From: Pedobacter endophyticus
GTDB lineage: Bacteria > Bacteroidota > Bacteroidia > Sphingobacteriales > Sphingobacteriaceae
NCBI RefSeq assembly: GCF_015679185.1
Contig: NZ_CP064939.1
Coordinates: 186,001-250,000, forward strand
Reading direction: 5' to 3'
DNA: 64,000 nt
Shown: one piece after another, positions 25,658 through 34,269 of the stretch
Numbering within the stretch: the first letter of the stretch is position 1
Layout: every line of letters begins with the position of its first letter
The notes under the pieces: model-generated
Seen by the model: only the letters and a program-made list of their open reading frames with translations
Database searches by the model: none
What the model was told of the DNA's origin: nothing
Translations under genes and position numbers: made by a program

Positions 25658-27010
25658 ATGGCTCAATACGAACTATTGTTACCAAAAATGGGTGAAAGTG
25701 TTGCAGAAGCAACGGTGATTAAGTGGGTAAAGCAAATCGGCGATTCTATTGATTTAGATGATACGATTTTGGAAATCGCAACCGATAAGGTCGACTCTGA
25801 AGTACCATCGCCGGTTGCCGGTAAACTGGTAAAGCAATTGTTTCAGGAAAATGATGTTGCGCAGGTAGGCGATGTTATTGCTATTATTGAAACAGCAGAT
25901 GGAAGCAACGAAAAAGCTGAAGAGCCAGCTAAGCAAGCGCCGATCGTTGAAGAAAAACCTCAACCAATTCCCGGTATCGAACAGTTGCCAACGGAAAATC
26001 CCGCTGCCCAGGTCGACTTTTCTTCGTCTGATCGCTTTTATTCTCCCCTGGTAAAAAGTATTGCAGCACAAGAAAACATCACCATTGAAGAACTCGATTC
26101 CATTAAGGGTTCTGGGGCCGATGGGCGTTTAACTAAAGACGATTTATTGAATTATATCGCTAACAAAGGAGACTCCGCCGTTAAAAAAGCGGTTGTAGAG
26201 CTCGTTCCGCCACCACCACCACCGGTGGTCGAAAGCTCGAATAACACGAAGAGCGAAGCAACCCAGCCAGCAAATAAAACCCAAACAACAAGCGTAAGCG
26301 GAAGTGACGAAATTATTGAAATGGACAGGATGCGTAAACTTATTGCCGATCACATGGTGATGAGCAAGGCAACCTCGCCGCACGTAACTTCGTTTGTAGA
26401 GGCCGATGTTACTAATATGGTTTTATGGCGTAATAAGGTGAAGAGCAGTTTCGAAAAACGCGAAAACGAAAAGATCACTTTTACGCCGATTTTTGTAGAA
26501 GCAGTTGCCAAAGCAATTAAAGACTTCCCAATGATTAATGTTTCGGTAAACGGAACACAAATCGTTAAAAAACGCGATATTAACATTGGCATGGCGGCTG
26601 CTTTGCCGAGTGGAAACCTGATTGTTCCCGTAATTAGAAACGCCGATCAATTAAATTTGGTGGGTTTAACCAAGGCTGTGAACGATTTGGCAAGCCGGGC
26701 CCGAATGTCGAAGTTGAAGCCAGACGAAACACAAGCTGGCACATTTACGCTAACCAACGTTGGCTCTTTCGGTAATGTAATGGGAACACCGATTATCAAT
26801 CAGCCACAGGTTGCCATTTTAGCCGTAGGTGCCATTAAAAAGAAACCCGCTGTTTTAGAAACCGAGCACGGCGACGTAATTGCCATTCGCCATATGATGT
26901 TCCTGTCATTGTCGTACGATCATCGTGTGGTAGATGGATCATTAGGCGGTATGTTTGTAAGGAGAGTGGCCGATTATCTCGAAAGCTGGGATTTAAACAG
27001 GGAAATTTAG
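25658..27010 (+). CDS. Dihydrolipoamide acyltransferase (E2) of a 2-oxoacid dehydrogenase
   Basis: E2 moves the acyl group from the lipoyl arm to CoA in the pyruvate or branched-chain dehydrogenase complex. The 450 residues show a lipoyl domain (about 1-78, lipoyl Lys in EIATDKVDSEVPSP), a Pro/Glu-rich linker, an E1/E3-binding domain (about 125-165, YSPLVKSIAAQENI, GADGRLTKDDLL), a second linker with six Pro, and the catalytic domain (about 215-450) ending with the active-site His in SYDHRVVDGSLGG. No E1 or E3 gene is beside it, so pyruvate and branched-chain specificity cannot be separated; a single lipoyl domain slightly favours the branched-chain type. Confidence 0.92.
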   Translation: MAQYELLLPKMGESVAEATVIKWVKQIGDSIDLDDTILEIATDKVDSEVPSPVAGKLVKQLFQENDVAQVGDVIAIIETADGSNEKAEEPAKQAPIVEEKPQPIPGIEQLPTENPAAQVDFSSSDRFYSPLVKSIAAQENITIEELDSIKGSGADGRLTKDDLLNYIANKGDSAVKKAVVELVPPPPPPVVESSNNTKSEATQPANKTQTTSVSGSDEIIEMDRMRKLIADHMVMSKATSPHVTSFVEADVTNMVLWRNKVKSSFEKRENEKITFTPIFVEAVAKAIKDFPMINVSVNGTQIVKKRDINIGMAAALPSGNLIVPVIRNADQLNLVGLTKAVNDLASRARMSKLKPDETQAGTFTLTNVGSFGNVMGTPIINQPQVAILAVGAIKKKPAVLETEHGDVIAIRHMMFLSLSYDHRVVDGSLGGMFVRRVADYLESWDLNREI

Positions 27011-27051
27011 GCCGTTTTTTAGTTAACAAGTTAACAAAGAAGGAACATTAT

Positions 27052-27098
27052 AGTCATCCGATGAATATCGGCATACCGCATATATTCATCGGATGACT
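27052..27098. repeat. Hairpin repeat family E, copy 3 (perfect 17-bp stem)
   Basis: AGTCATCCGATGAATAT and ATATTCATCGGATGACT pair perfectly around CGGCATACCGCAT, followed by TTT. Lying just after the E2 stop it may also act as a terminator. Confidence 0.9.
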
Positions 27099-27130
27099 TT
27101 CAAATAATTAAACGGTTAACCAATCTAAAA

Positions 27131-27745
27131 ATGTTAGAATCAATATTAAAATCGATAGTTGACGATCATGTATTGCATGCCAAATGGTTAAATACCTTAT
27201 CGTATATGGAAAATGCTGGTGCCAAAAAAATCTCGGCATCGGAGCATAAAGAAAACGTAAACCTGATTATTCTTAAGCATGCTGCTGAAGAGCATCGTCA
27301 TGCTTATTATCTAAAAAAACAAATATCAAAACTAAGCGACGACTTGTGTAAAACCTACACCAATGCCGAATTGCTTTCGCCAAATCAAACCAAATATTAT
27401 TTACACGCCTTAGATATCGCGGTTTGCAGGTACCTCAAAAACAAGTTTAAGCTTTCGGGTTACGAGCTAAAGTTTGCCGCCTATTTATTTGTTACTTATG
27501 CGATCGAAGTGCGTGCAGATGAGCTTTACCCAGTGTACCAAACAGTTTTAGACGAGGCTAAAAGCAAAGTAAATGTTAAATCCATTATCCTTGAAGAAGA
27601 AGGGCACCTCGAAGAAATGATAAATCAACTGGTTGGCTTTTGTAACGATTGGGAAAACCATGCCGCCGAGGTGATCAAGATAGAAAAAGCCCTGTTTGAT
27701 AACTGGGTAGGGGCGTTGGACGGAGAGTTTGTAAAGGTTAACTAA
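27131..27745 (+). CDS. Ferritin-like helical protein, hypothetical
   Basis: This 204-residue all-helical protein has two carboxylate-histidine motifs of the ferritin-like superfamily: HAAEEHRHAYYL (about 57-68) and EEEGHLEEM (about 157-165), with further acidic residues in AIEVRADELYPVYQ (about 136-149). The spacing of about 100 residues between the E-x-x-H motifs fits a four-helix di-metal bundle. No signal peptide or membrane segment. I do not recognise a named family; a metal or oxygen-related function is inference. It has its own terminator and stands between the E2 gene and thioredoxin. Confidence 0.78.
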   Translation: MLESILKSIVDDHVLHAKWLNTLSYMENAGAKKISASEHKENVNLIILKHAAEEHRHAYYLKKQISKLSDDLCKTYTNAELLSPNQTKYYLHALDIAVCRYLKNKFKLSGYELKFAAYLFVTYAIEVRADELYPVYQTVLDEAKSKVNVKSIILEEEGHLEEMINQLVGFCNDWENHAAEVIKIEKALFDNWVGALDGEFVKVN

Positions 27746-27772
27746 GTCAAGCCTTTACTATTATTATCAGAT

Positions 27773-27806
27773 AAGAAGTCAAGTTTCAAAAACTTGACTT
27801 CTTTGT
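27773..27806 (+). terminator. Intrinsic terminator after the ferritin-like gene
   Basis: AAGAAGTCAAGTTT pairs with AAACTTGACTTCTT around a three-base loop, a nearly perfect 14-bp stem with a short T run. Confidence 0.85.
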
Positions 27807-27853
27807 AGAAAACCATTTTAGATTGTTGCTGTTTTTAAACAAAGATTAAAATT

Positions 27854-28150
27854 ATGGCCAAGTTTTCGGAATTAATAAATGGTGACAAACCCGTTCTGGT
27901 AGATTTTTTTGCAGAGTGGTGCGGTCCTTGCAAAATGATGAAACCCATTTTAGAACAATTAAAATCGCAGGTTGGCGATTCGGTTTCTATTATTAAGGTC
28001 GATATTGACAAAAATCAGGCTGCAGCATCGGCCTATAGCGTGCAAAGTGTTCCTACGCTAATGCTATTTAAACAAGGCAAACAGATCTGGCGCCAAAGTG
28101 GCGTTTTACAAGCTGCCCAGCTCAAGCAAATTATAGATTCGCATGCTTAA
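27854..28150 (+). CDS. Thioredoxin family protein
   Basis: This is a 98-residue cytoplasmic thioredoxin with the active site in [13 protein letters not shown] (Cys near residues 22 and 25) and the cis-Pro in [17 protein letters not shown]. It reduces protein disulfides with electrons from thioredoxin reductase, which is not in the window. Its stop codon abuts the stop of the convergent pdeM gene with no base between, so no terminator separates the two. Confidence 0.93.
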   Translation: MAKFSELINGDKPVLVDFFAEWCGPCKMMKPILEQLKSQVGDSVSIIKVDIDKNQAAASAYSVQSVPTLMLFKQGKQIWRQSGVLQAAQLKQIIDSHA

Positions 28151-28789
28151 CTAAACCTCAACAACATTACCCGGAGTAACCGCGAATATTTTCTCGTTTT
28201 TTTTAGGGTAAATGTTGTACAGCCCCGTAAATGTGCTAAAGGCTGGCAAAACTGCGTACTCGTTTCCGAAATAGAAGCACGGAAATTTTAGCCGTTGCTT
28301 TGCTTTGCCCACAATAGTTACGCCCGGGTGGATATGTCCGCTAATCGGATACAATTCTTCTTCTGTACATTTCGGTGCATCATGTATGAAGCAAAACGGC
28401 CCCATACAAAAACTCGGTTCGTGGATGTCTATCTGCATTGATGCGTAATCTGCGTGCGCTAGCCTATCGTGATTTCCTTTTACCAGTAAAAAACGCAGTT
28501 GACTGTATTGCTTTCGCCAGATCGAAAATTCGTCGATATCGGTGTTCAGGCCGTGGTGAAACATATCTCCGTTTATCAATAAAGTGTCCGGATTATATTT
28601 TGCAAGGAGTACATCCAACCGGCGTAAATCGTTTTGCGCAATGGTAGCCGGAACTTGTACACCAGCCGAACGGAAATGTGCCGATTTACCCAGATGTAAA
28701 TCGCTAATGGCTAAAAGTTTGTGTTTCGGTAAATATAAAGCCCGTTCTTTATCTAAAATCAGTTCTTCACCGTGGCTTGTAATGGTCAT
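28151..28789 (-). CDS. pdeM: Ligase-associated DNA-damage-response endonuclease PdeM
   Basis: PdeM is a metallophosphoesterase of the ligase-associated repair cluster. The 212-residue protein has the metal-binding series AISDLHLGKSAHF (Asp, His), LINGDMFHHG (Asp), VKGNHDRLA (Asn-His-Asp), and SGHIHPGV (His-x-His). It is the last gene of the minus-strand cluster exonuclease, ligase, helicase, PdeM, 50 bases after the helicase. A half copy of repeat family D (28803-28834) lies in the gap between them. Confidence 0.93.
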   Translation of the reverse strand: MTITSHGEELILDKERALYLPKHKLLAISDLHLGKSAHFRSAGVQVPATIAQNDLRRLDVLLAKYNPDTLLINGDMFHHGLNTDIDEFSIWRKQYSQLRFLLVKGNHDRLAHADYASMQIDIHEPSFCMGPFCFIHDAPKCTEEELYPISGHIHPGVTIVGKAKQRLKFPCFYFGNEYAVLPAFSTFTGLYNIYPKKNEKIFAVTPGNVVEV

Positions 28790-28839
28790 TAATCTTATGC
28801 TATGTCATCCTGAGCGTCCCGAGAAACGGAACGGTTAAT

Positions 28840-31317
28840 TTATTTAATCTTCTCCGATTCTGCTTTCATTCTTGCAATTCGTTGCTCCAGTTCTTCTGAG
28901 CTCATATTTTCCCGCAAACTATCAACTTTTATGGGGAACGACAGCGGCGTAAAGCTTTTCGGATTGGTAATCACGATTGCTCCGTTCTGAATTCTCTCCA
29001 ACGCTGCCGCCAGTCTGGGCTCTTCCAACTGCTGATAAAAAACTTCGTCGTACGCCTGGCGCAAAAGTAAATTATGTTTGTCATAATCGCTAAAAACATT
29101 GAAAAACAAACCTGCCGATGACTGGAGGTGCTTGTTTGCTACATATTTTCCGGGGTAGCCCTGAAAAACCAGACCAGAAATGCAGGCAATATCCCTAAAC
29201 TTTCGCCTGGCCATTTCTGTTGAATTGATGCTTTGCGTAATGTCTTCGGCCAAATTCTTTGGAGAAAATACTTCATAGGCAATTGATTCATCCATCGGAA
29301 TCTCGGTTTCGCTCAACAGTTCAAAACCATAATCGTTCATGGCGATAGAGAAACTAATCGGCAGCAGTTTGCTCAACCGGTACGCAACCAGGGCGGCCAA
29401 AACTTCATGCACCAGCCGCCCCTCAAAAGGGTAGGCAAACAGATGAAAACCCTCTTTGTTGTTAATGAGCTCGATTAATAACTCATCATTTCGCGGCACA
29501 TGAGAACGTTTCTCCTGCAGCAAGAATAAAGGATAAACCGAATCAAGCTCTTCATCCTGATGCGTCTTATCCAGCGCCTCATTGTATTTTTTTCTCAATA
29601 CCGATCCCAGGTTTGAGGATAGGGGAAGCCGTCCACCGTTCCAGCTTGGCGAAATGGCGTTTTTTTGTTTGCTGTTGCGCACAATAACCGTCATATCCTT
29701 AACGTGCACAAATTCAAGAACCCGACCCGCCAACCTGAAATTGTCGCCAGCCTTTAACCTGGTAACAAAGTATTCTTCAACCATGCCAATGTAACCGCCC
29801 GAGAGGAATTTCACTTTCAGCATAGCATCGCTTACAATGGTGCCAATGTGTAAGCGGTGGCGCATGGCCAGTTGCCGGCTCTTTACTTTCCAAAGGCCAT
29901 CTTCATCTTTGCTTACTTTTTTAAACTCATTATAAGCACTTAAGCTGTCGCCACCCGACGTAATAAATTGCATTACCCAGGTCCATTCTTCAGGCAGGAT
30001 CATCTTAAAAGCATGGGTGTTTTTGATTTCCTCAAAAATCACTTTATCGTCGAAGCCATCACCAATAGCCAACGTTACCAAATACTGAACCAGCGTATCG
30101 AACACCATAATAAATGGTTCTCTGCTTTCGATGTTATTGGTTTTTGCGGCCTCTTTAATTGCGGCGGCTTCCACGAGCTCCAAGGCGTGGGTGGGTAAAA
30201 AGTATATCTTCGAAACCTCGTGCGGCGAATGGCCTGAGCGGCCCGCACGCTGTAAAAACCGGGCCACGCCTTTTGGCGACCCAACCTGTACTACGGTGTC
30301 AACAGGCTTAAAATCGACGCCCAAATCGAGCGAGGAGGTAGCAATTACGGCTTTCAACTGGCCGGTATGCAGCGCATCCTCGATCCAGTTTCTCAGCTCG
30401 AAATCAATTGAACCGTGGTGGATGGCAATCCTTCCGGCCAGCTCCGGATCTAAGTTGAGCAAGTGTTGATACCACATCTCCGATTGCCCGCGGGTATTGA
30501 TAAAAATTAGCGTAGTTTTACTTTTTTCGATAATTGGCAGCAGCTTATACGCCAACTTTAAGCCCAAGTGGCCCGCCCAGGGCAATGTTTCAATATCATC
30601 GGGCAAGATGGATTTTATGACGATCTTTTTTTCTAGATCGGCCTTTACGATAATCCTTTTGGCCGCCGAATCGGGTTCCAGTACGTCCAGCGCTTCTTCA
30701 ATGTTTCCGATGGTGGCCGAAATGCCCCAAACCCTTAAAAACTGACTTTTCTCTTTTTTTTGCAATCCTTTGATACGCGAGATGGCCAGTTCTACCAGTA
30801 CGCCACGCTTACTGCCCAAAAGCTCGTGCCATTCGTCGGCAACAATACATTTCAAACTTTTAAATAGCGTCGACGAACCTTTTTGAGCCAACAGGAGGTG
30901 GAGGCTTTCTGGCGTAATCAATAGAATCTCGGGCATCGATTTTTTTTGCTGTGCCTTTTCAGCCTGTGATGTATCGCCGTTTCTAACGCCAACATGCCAG
31001 TCTAATTCCAGTTCGGTCAGCGTTTCCCGCATGGCCCTGGCAATGTCTTTTGCTAACGACCGAAGTGGCGTAATCCAGATTAACTGTAAGCGGTCTTTCG
31101 CCTTTTTACTGTGTGCTTCCGGTGCGTTCAATGCTTCGATGGCTACGGCCAGAAATAGAGAGAATGTTTTACCAAAACCAGTTGGTGCGTTTACAAGACC
31201 GCTGTATCCATTTAAATAGTGTTGCCAGGCATCTTCCTGAAACTTAAACGGCTTTCGACCATTTGCTTTAAGCCATTGCTTAATTTTTTTGTAGCCCTTG
31301 GTTTTTGTTTGGTCCAT
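28840..31317 (-). CDS. Ligase-associated DEXH-box helicase (Lhr-like)
   Basis: This 825-residue superfamily 2 helicase unwinds DNA or DNA-RNA with ATP and is the Lhr-core type found with PdeM and an ATP-dependent ligase. Motif I is NAPTGFGKTFSLFLA (near residue 45), motif II is DEWH in VADEWHELLGSKRG, motif III is SATIGN, and motif VI is RAGRSGHSPHEVSKI. A winged-helix and C-terminal Lhr-like domain follow (about 400-800). All motifs are intact. Gene order, and 127 bases to the ligase with a repeat C half copy between, support a shared transcript with possible internal structure. Confidence 0.94.
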   Translation of the reverse strand: MDQTKTKGYKKIKQWLKANGRKPFKFQEDAWQHYLNGYSGLVNAPTGFGKTFSLFLAVAIEALNAPEAHSKKAKDRLQLIWITPLRSLAKDIARAMRETLTELELDWHVGVRNGDTSQAEKAQQKKSMPEILLITPESLHLLLAQKGSSTLFKSLKCIVADEWHELLGSKRGVLVELAISRIKGLQKKEKSQFLRVWGISATIGNIEEALDVLEPDSAAKRIIVKADLEKKIVIKSILPDDIETLPWAGHLGLKLAYKLLPIIEKSKTTLIFINTRGQSEMWYQHLLNLDPELAGRIAIHHGSIDFELRNWIEDALHTGQLKAVIATSSLDLGVDFKPVDTVVQVGSPKGVARFLQRAGRSGHSPHEVSKIYFLPTHALELVEAAAIKEAAKTNNIESREPFIMVFDTLVQYLVTLAIGDGFDDKVIFEEIKNTHAFKMILPEEWTWVMQFITSGGDSLSAYNEFKKVSKDEDGLWKVKSRQLAMRHRLHIGTIVSDAMLKVKFLSGGYIGMVEEYFVTRLKAGDNFRLAGRVLEFVHVKDMTVIVRNSKQKNAISPSWNGGRLPLSSNLGSVLRKKYNEALDKTHQDEELDSVYPLFLLQEKRSHVPRNDELLIELINNKEGFHLFAYPFEGRLVHEVLAALVAYRLSKLLPISFSIAMNDYGFELLSETEIPMDESIAYEVFSPKNLAEDITQSINSTEMARRKFRDIACISGLVFQGYPGKYVANKHLQSSAGLFFNVFSDYDKHNLLLRQAYDEVFYQQLEEPRLAAALERIQNGAIVITNPKSFTPLSFPIKVDSLRENMSSEELEQRIARMKAESEKIK

Positions 31318-31330
31318 GTTTAATTTTTAT

Positions 31331-31380
31331 CGTCATTGCCCCAAAGGGGCTACTTTGTAGCGAGACACAGCCTGTCCCGA
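31331..31380. repeat. Dispersed repeat family C, half copy
   Basis: CGTCATTGCCCCAAAGGGGC, TACTTTGTAGCGAGACACAG and CCTGTCCCGA match the left half of 3561-3650. It lies between the ligase and helicase genes. Confidence 0.75.
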
Positions 31381-31444
31381 TCTGATAGCTATCGGATTCG
31401 TAAGAAATCAATCTTTAAGATTTCTTGCCTCCACAAGTATAGCA

Positions 31445-33034
31445 TTATAAAGTCGATTGCAGCAACTGCCTTAAATCTTCCAGTGTATTAATTTCGGCGG
31501 CTTTTTTATCTTTTCTCCAGCGCAAAATCCGCGGAAAACGAAGCGCCAAGCCTGCTTTGTGCCGCTTGCTCTCGGCAATCCCTTCAAATGCGATTTCAAA
31601 GACCAGTTCGGGCTTCACGGTTCGTACGGGGCCAAATTTTTCAATTGCATTTTTGGTTACAAAAGAGTTTACCTCCTTAATTTCCTTATCCGTCAGGCCA
31701 GAATACGCTTTGGCGATGGTAACCAGATTTTCGCCATCGCGAACGGCAAACGTATAATCGGTAAAGAAATTTGCCCGTCTACCGCTTCCTTTCTGGGCGT
31801 AAATCATAACCGCATCAACGGTGTAGGGATTAATTTTCCATTTCCACCAGTCGCCACGCTTTCTGCCGCTGTGATAATGTGAGCTTAGCTTTTTAAGCAT
31901 TATTCCCTCGCTGTTAATGGAGCGTGATGTTTGGCGAAGGGCGGCCAATTCTGCCCAGCTTTTACAGTTAATTACCGGCGAAAGTACCACAGCACTTTCC
32001 TGCAAATTGCCAATTAGTTGTTCGAGCACTTTTCTCCTTTCGCTCAGGGGCTGCTCGCGGAAATCACTGGCTTCAAATTCTAAAATATCATAAACAAAAA
32101 AGCCGATTGGTGCATCTTCAAGCTGTTTTTTGCTGATCGTTTTGCGGTTTAAGCGTTGTTGCAAAGTGCTAAAGGATAGCACCTGTTTATCTTGTACGGC
32201 CAAAATTTCTCCATCTAAAACTACGCCATCGGGCAAAACGTCGATCAGGAAATGTAATTCGGGAAACTGCTCGGTAACCAGTTCCTCGCCGCGGCTCCAA
32301 ATAAATAATTCGCCGTTACGTTTTACTATTTGCCCGCGAATGCCATCCCATTTCCATTCGGCCTGCCAATCTGTAATATCGCCCAATTGATCTGGTTCTT
32401 GCTCTAAAGCATAGGCCAAACAAAACGGATAAGGCCATGAGTTATCGGTATTTACATGGATGCCATTGATGAGCTCATTAAAGGTAATCTCGTATGGATT
32501 CCATTTGCCCATAATGCTGTGCATAATTTGTGCGCTATCTAAACTGCTTTGTTTTGCCAGCGCATTTACGAGCATTTTGTTAGAAACACCAATTCTGAAA
32601 TTCCCTGAAATCAGTTTATTAAAGATGAAGCGTTCTTGCGTTTCGAGCGTGTTCCAGGCATTAAGAATAAACTCTTTTTTGGTCTCATCATCTTTTCCAT
32701 CAAGATCGTGTAAATCCTCAATCCATTTATGTAACTGAAAATCAGAAGTTTTTTCGGCCGGCGGCAGGAGCAGGGCAATGGTCTCACTTAAATCGCCAAC
32801 ATTTGAATAACTTTCAGAAAACAGCCATTCGGGTGTTTCGGTAATTTCAATGGCCCAGTATTTAATCAACGCCGATTTAATGGGGCGTTTAGGCTTTTTT
32901 CCGGTAAACAATGCAATTACCCAAACCTTGTCCTTATCGTCGGCATAGTTAAAATAATCAACCAATGCGGCAATCTTGTCGTTGGTTTTATTGCTCAGTT
33001 CGAGCTGTTGAATCAATTTGGCGAAACGTTTCAT
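31445..33034 (-). CDS. ATP-dependent DNA ligase of the repair cluster
   Basis: It seals nicks in DNA with ATP, distinct from the NAD-dependent replicative LigA. The 529 residues hold an N-terminal DNA-binding domain (about 1-205), motif I with adenylated Lys in AEWKWDGIRGQIVKR, motif III VVLDGEILA, a GFFVYDILEFE segment, motif IV SEGIMLKKLSS, and motif V GDWWKWKINPYTVDAVMIYA; an OB-fold follows (about 425-529). The start overlaps the exonuclease stop by four bases, so the two are translationally coupled. Confidence 0.95.
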   Translation of the reverse strand: MKRFAKLIQQLELSNKTNDKIAALVDYFNYADDKDKVWVIALFTGKKPKRPIKSALIKYWAIEITETPEWLFSESYSNVGDLSETIALLLPPAEKTSDFQLHKWIEDLHDLDGKDDETKKEFILNAWNTLETQERFIFNKLISGNFRIGVSNKMLVNALAKQSSLDSAQIMHSIMGKWNPYEITFNELINGIHVNTDNSWPYPFCLAYALEQEPDQLGDITDWQAEWKWDGIRGQIVKRNGELFIWSRGEELVTEQFPELHFLIDVLPDGVVLDGEILAVQDKQVLSFSTLQQRLNRKTISKKQLEDAPIGFFVYDILEFEASDFREQPLSERRKVLEQLIGNLQESAVVLSPVINCKSWAELAALRQTSRSINSEGIMLKKLSSHYHSGRKRGDWWKWKINPYTVDAVMIYAQKGSGRRANFFTDYTFAVRDGENLVTIAKAYSGLTDKEIKEVNSFVTKNAIEKFGPVRTVKPELVFEIAFEGIAESKRHKAGLALRFPRILRWRKDKKAAEINTLEDLRQLLQSTL

Positions 33035-34086
33035 TCTGATTTTATATTTTCGATTTCAGAATTACGATTTTCAACGTCTGCTAAGTCCACTTTGTTTTCC
33101 TCGTCATCTTCCTGCCCAAACCTGGTCATTACCTCTTCTGATTCTATTCCGTTATCATTTAAAAAGCGGCTAAATGCTGCTGTAAAGCCGTGGGTAACGT
33201 AAACTTTTTCGGCTTGTGTAGCGGTAATGGCTTCCATTAATCCTGTCCAATCGGCGTGGTCGCTCAGTGCGAAGCCTGCATCGGCACTTTGCCAGCGTCG
33301 GTGTGCCCGCACCTGCATCCAGCCCGAACAAATTCCGGTAACTGGGTGAGAAAGATTTTTGATCCAACGACTATCCCGCATTGCCGGGGGCACAATCACA
33401 ATTCCTTTTTGGAGTTCATCTTTAGTGGTTTCGGGAGTAATCCGTATGGTTTCGGGGAGGTTTACACCTGCATCAATAATTACTTCATTGAGGTTTGCAA
33501 TACTGTTGTGTACATAAATCGGAACGTCGCCAGCCAGGTTTTTAATCAATCGCTGTGCTTTACCCAAACTATAGGCAATGAGTATGCTTGTTTTTTGATT
33601 GGTAATGTTATCGCCTACCCAGTTTTTGATTTTATCGAAAACGATATCCTGTTTCTGCCATTTGTACACTGGCAGGCCAAAAGTACTTTCTGAAACAAAT
33701 GAATGGCATTTTATAGGTTCAAAAACTGTGCTTATGCCGTCGTCTTCGGTTTTATAATCGCCTGATATGACGCAGATTTCTCCTTTATATTCTAACCTTA
33801 CCTGTGCAGAGCCAATAATATGGCCGGCAGGATGGAACGAAATGTTTACGCCGTTCCTAGTGATACTTTGGCCATAATCAAGCGTTTCTACATCTAAATC
33901 GTCGCTAATGCGGCGCTTAATAATGGGCTTTGTTAGCGTGTGGCAAAGGTAATGTTTGTTGCCAAAGCGTACGTGATCGCTGTGCCCATGTGTTGTTACG
34001 GCATAATCTACCGGCCACCAAGGGTCGATATAGAAATCGCCTTGCTTACAATATATGCCTCTTTTGGTAAATTCGATTAATGCCAT
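33031..34086 (-). CDS. Ligase-associated DNA-damage-response exonuclease
   Basis: This is a metallo-beta-lactamase/beta-CASP type nuclease that heads the repair cluster. The 351 residues have the HxHxDH motif in VTTHGHSDHVRFGNK, HPAGHIIGSAQV, ISGDYKTEDDG and DHADWTGL (beta-CASP His/Asp), in the order expected. The acidic C-terminal tail (about 325-351) is probably unstructured. It is divergent from satD; the 28-bp palindromic array lies between the two genes and may control both. Confidence 0.94.
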   Translation of the reverse strand: MALIEFTKRGIYCKQGDFYIDPWWPVDYAVTTHGHSDHVRFGNKHYLCHTLTKPIIKRRISDDLDVETLDYGQSITRNGVNISFHPAGHIIGSAQVRLEYKGEICVISGDYKTEDDGISTVFEPIKCHSFVSESTFGLPVYKWQKQDIVFDKIKNWVGDNITNQKTSILIAYSLGKAQRLIKNLAGDVPIYVHNSIANLNEVIIDAGVNLPETIRITPETTKDELQKGIVIVPPAMRDSRWIKNLSHPVTGICSGWMQVRAHRRWQSADAGFALSDHADWTGLMEAITATQAEKVYVTHGFTAAFSRFLNDNGIESEEVMTRFGQEDDEENKVDLADVENRNSEIENIKSE

Positions 34087-34126
34087 GATTACTAAACAAC
34101 GAACTCGATTTTAAGTTTTAATCAAT

Positions 34127-34235
34127 TATCGGCTAAAAACCCGATAATTTGAATTATCGGCTAATTACCCGATAATTTGAAATATCGGCTAATTACCCGA
34201 TAAATGCGATTATCGGATAAATACCCGATAATTTT
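34127..34235. promoter_or_regulatory. Four tandem 28-bp palindromic repeats between the repair cluster and satD
   Basis: TATCGG starts at 34127, 34155, 34183 and 34211, an exact period of 28 bases. Each unit contains the inverted repeat TATCGGCTAATTACCCGATA (first unit CTAAAAA, last ATAAATA in the centre). The arms TATCGG / CCGATA are kept in all four while the spacers between units vary more, which points to protein binding. A TAATTTG box follows at 34240. An autoregulatory site for SatD, or control of the divergent exonuclease operon, is plausible. Confidence 0.85.
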
Positions 34236-34269
34236 TTTGTAATTTGGTGTTTTAATGCGATATTGTACT

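Noticed and set aside
34127..34235. CRISPR array
   Set aside because: Only four units, period 28 with no unique spacers of constant length, and the unit is an inverted repeat; no cas gene is near. It reads as an operator array.
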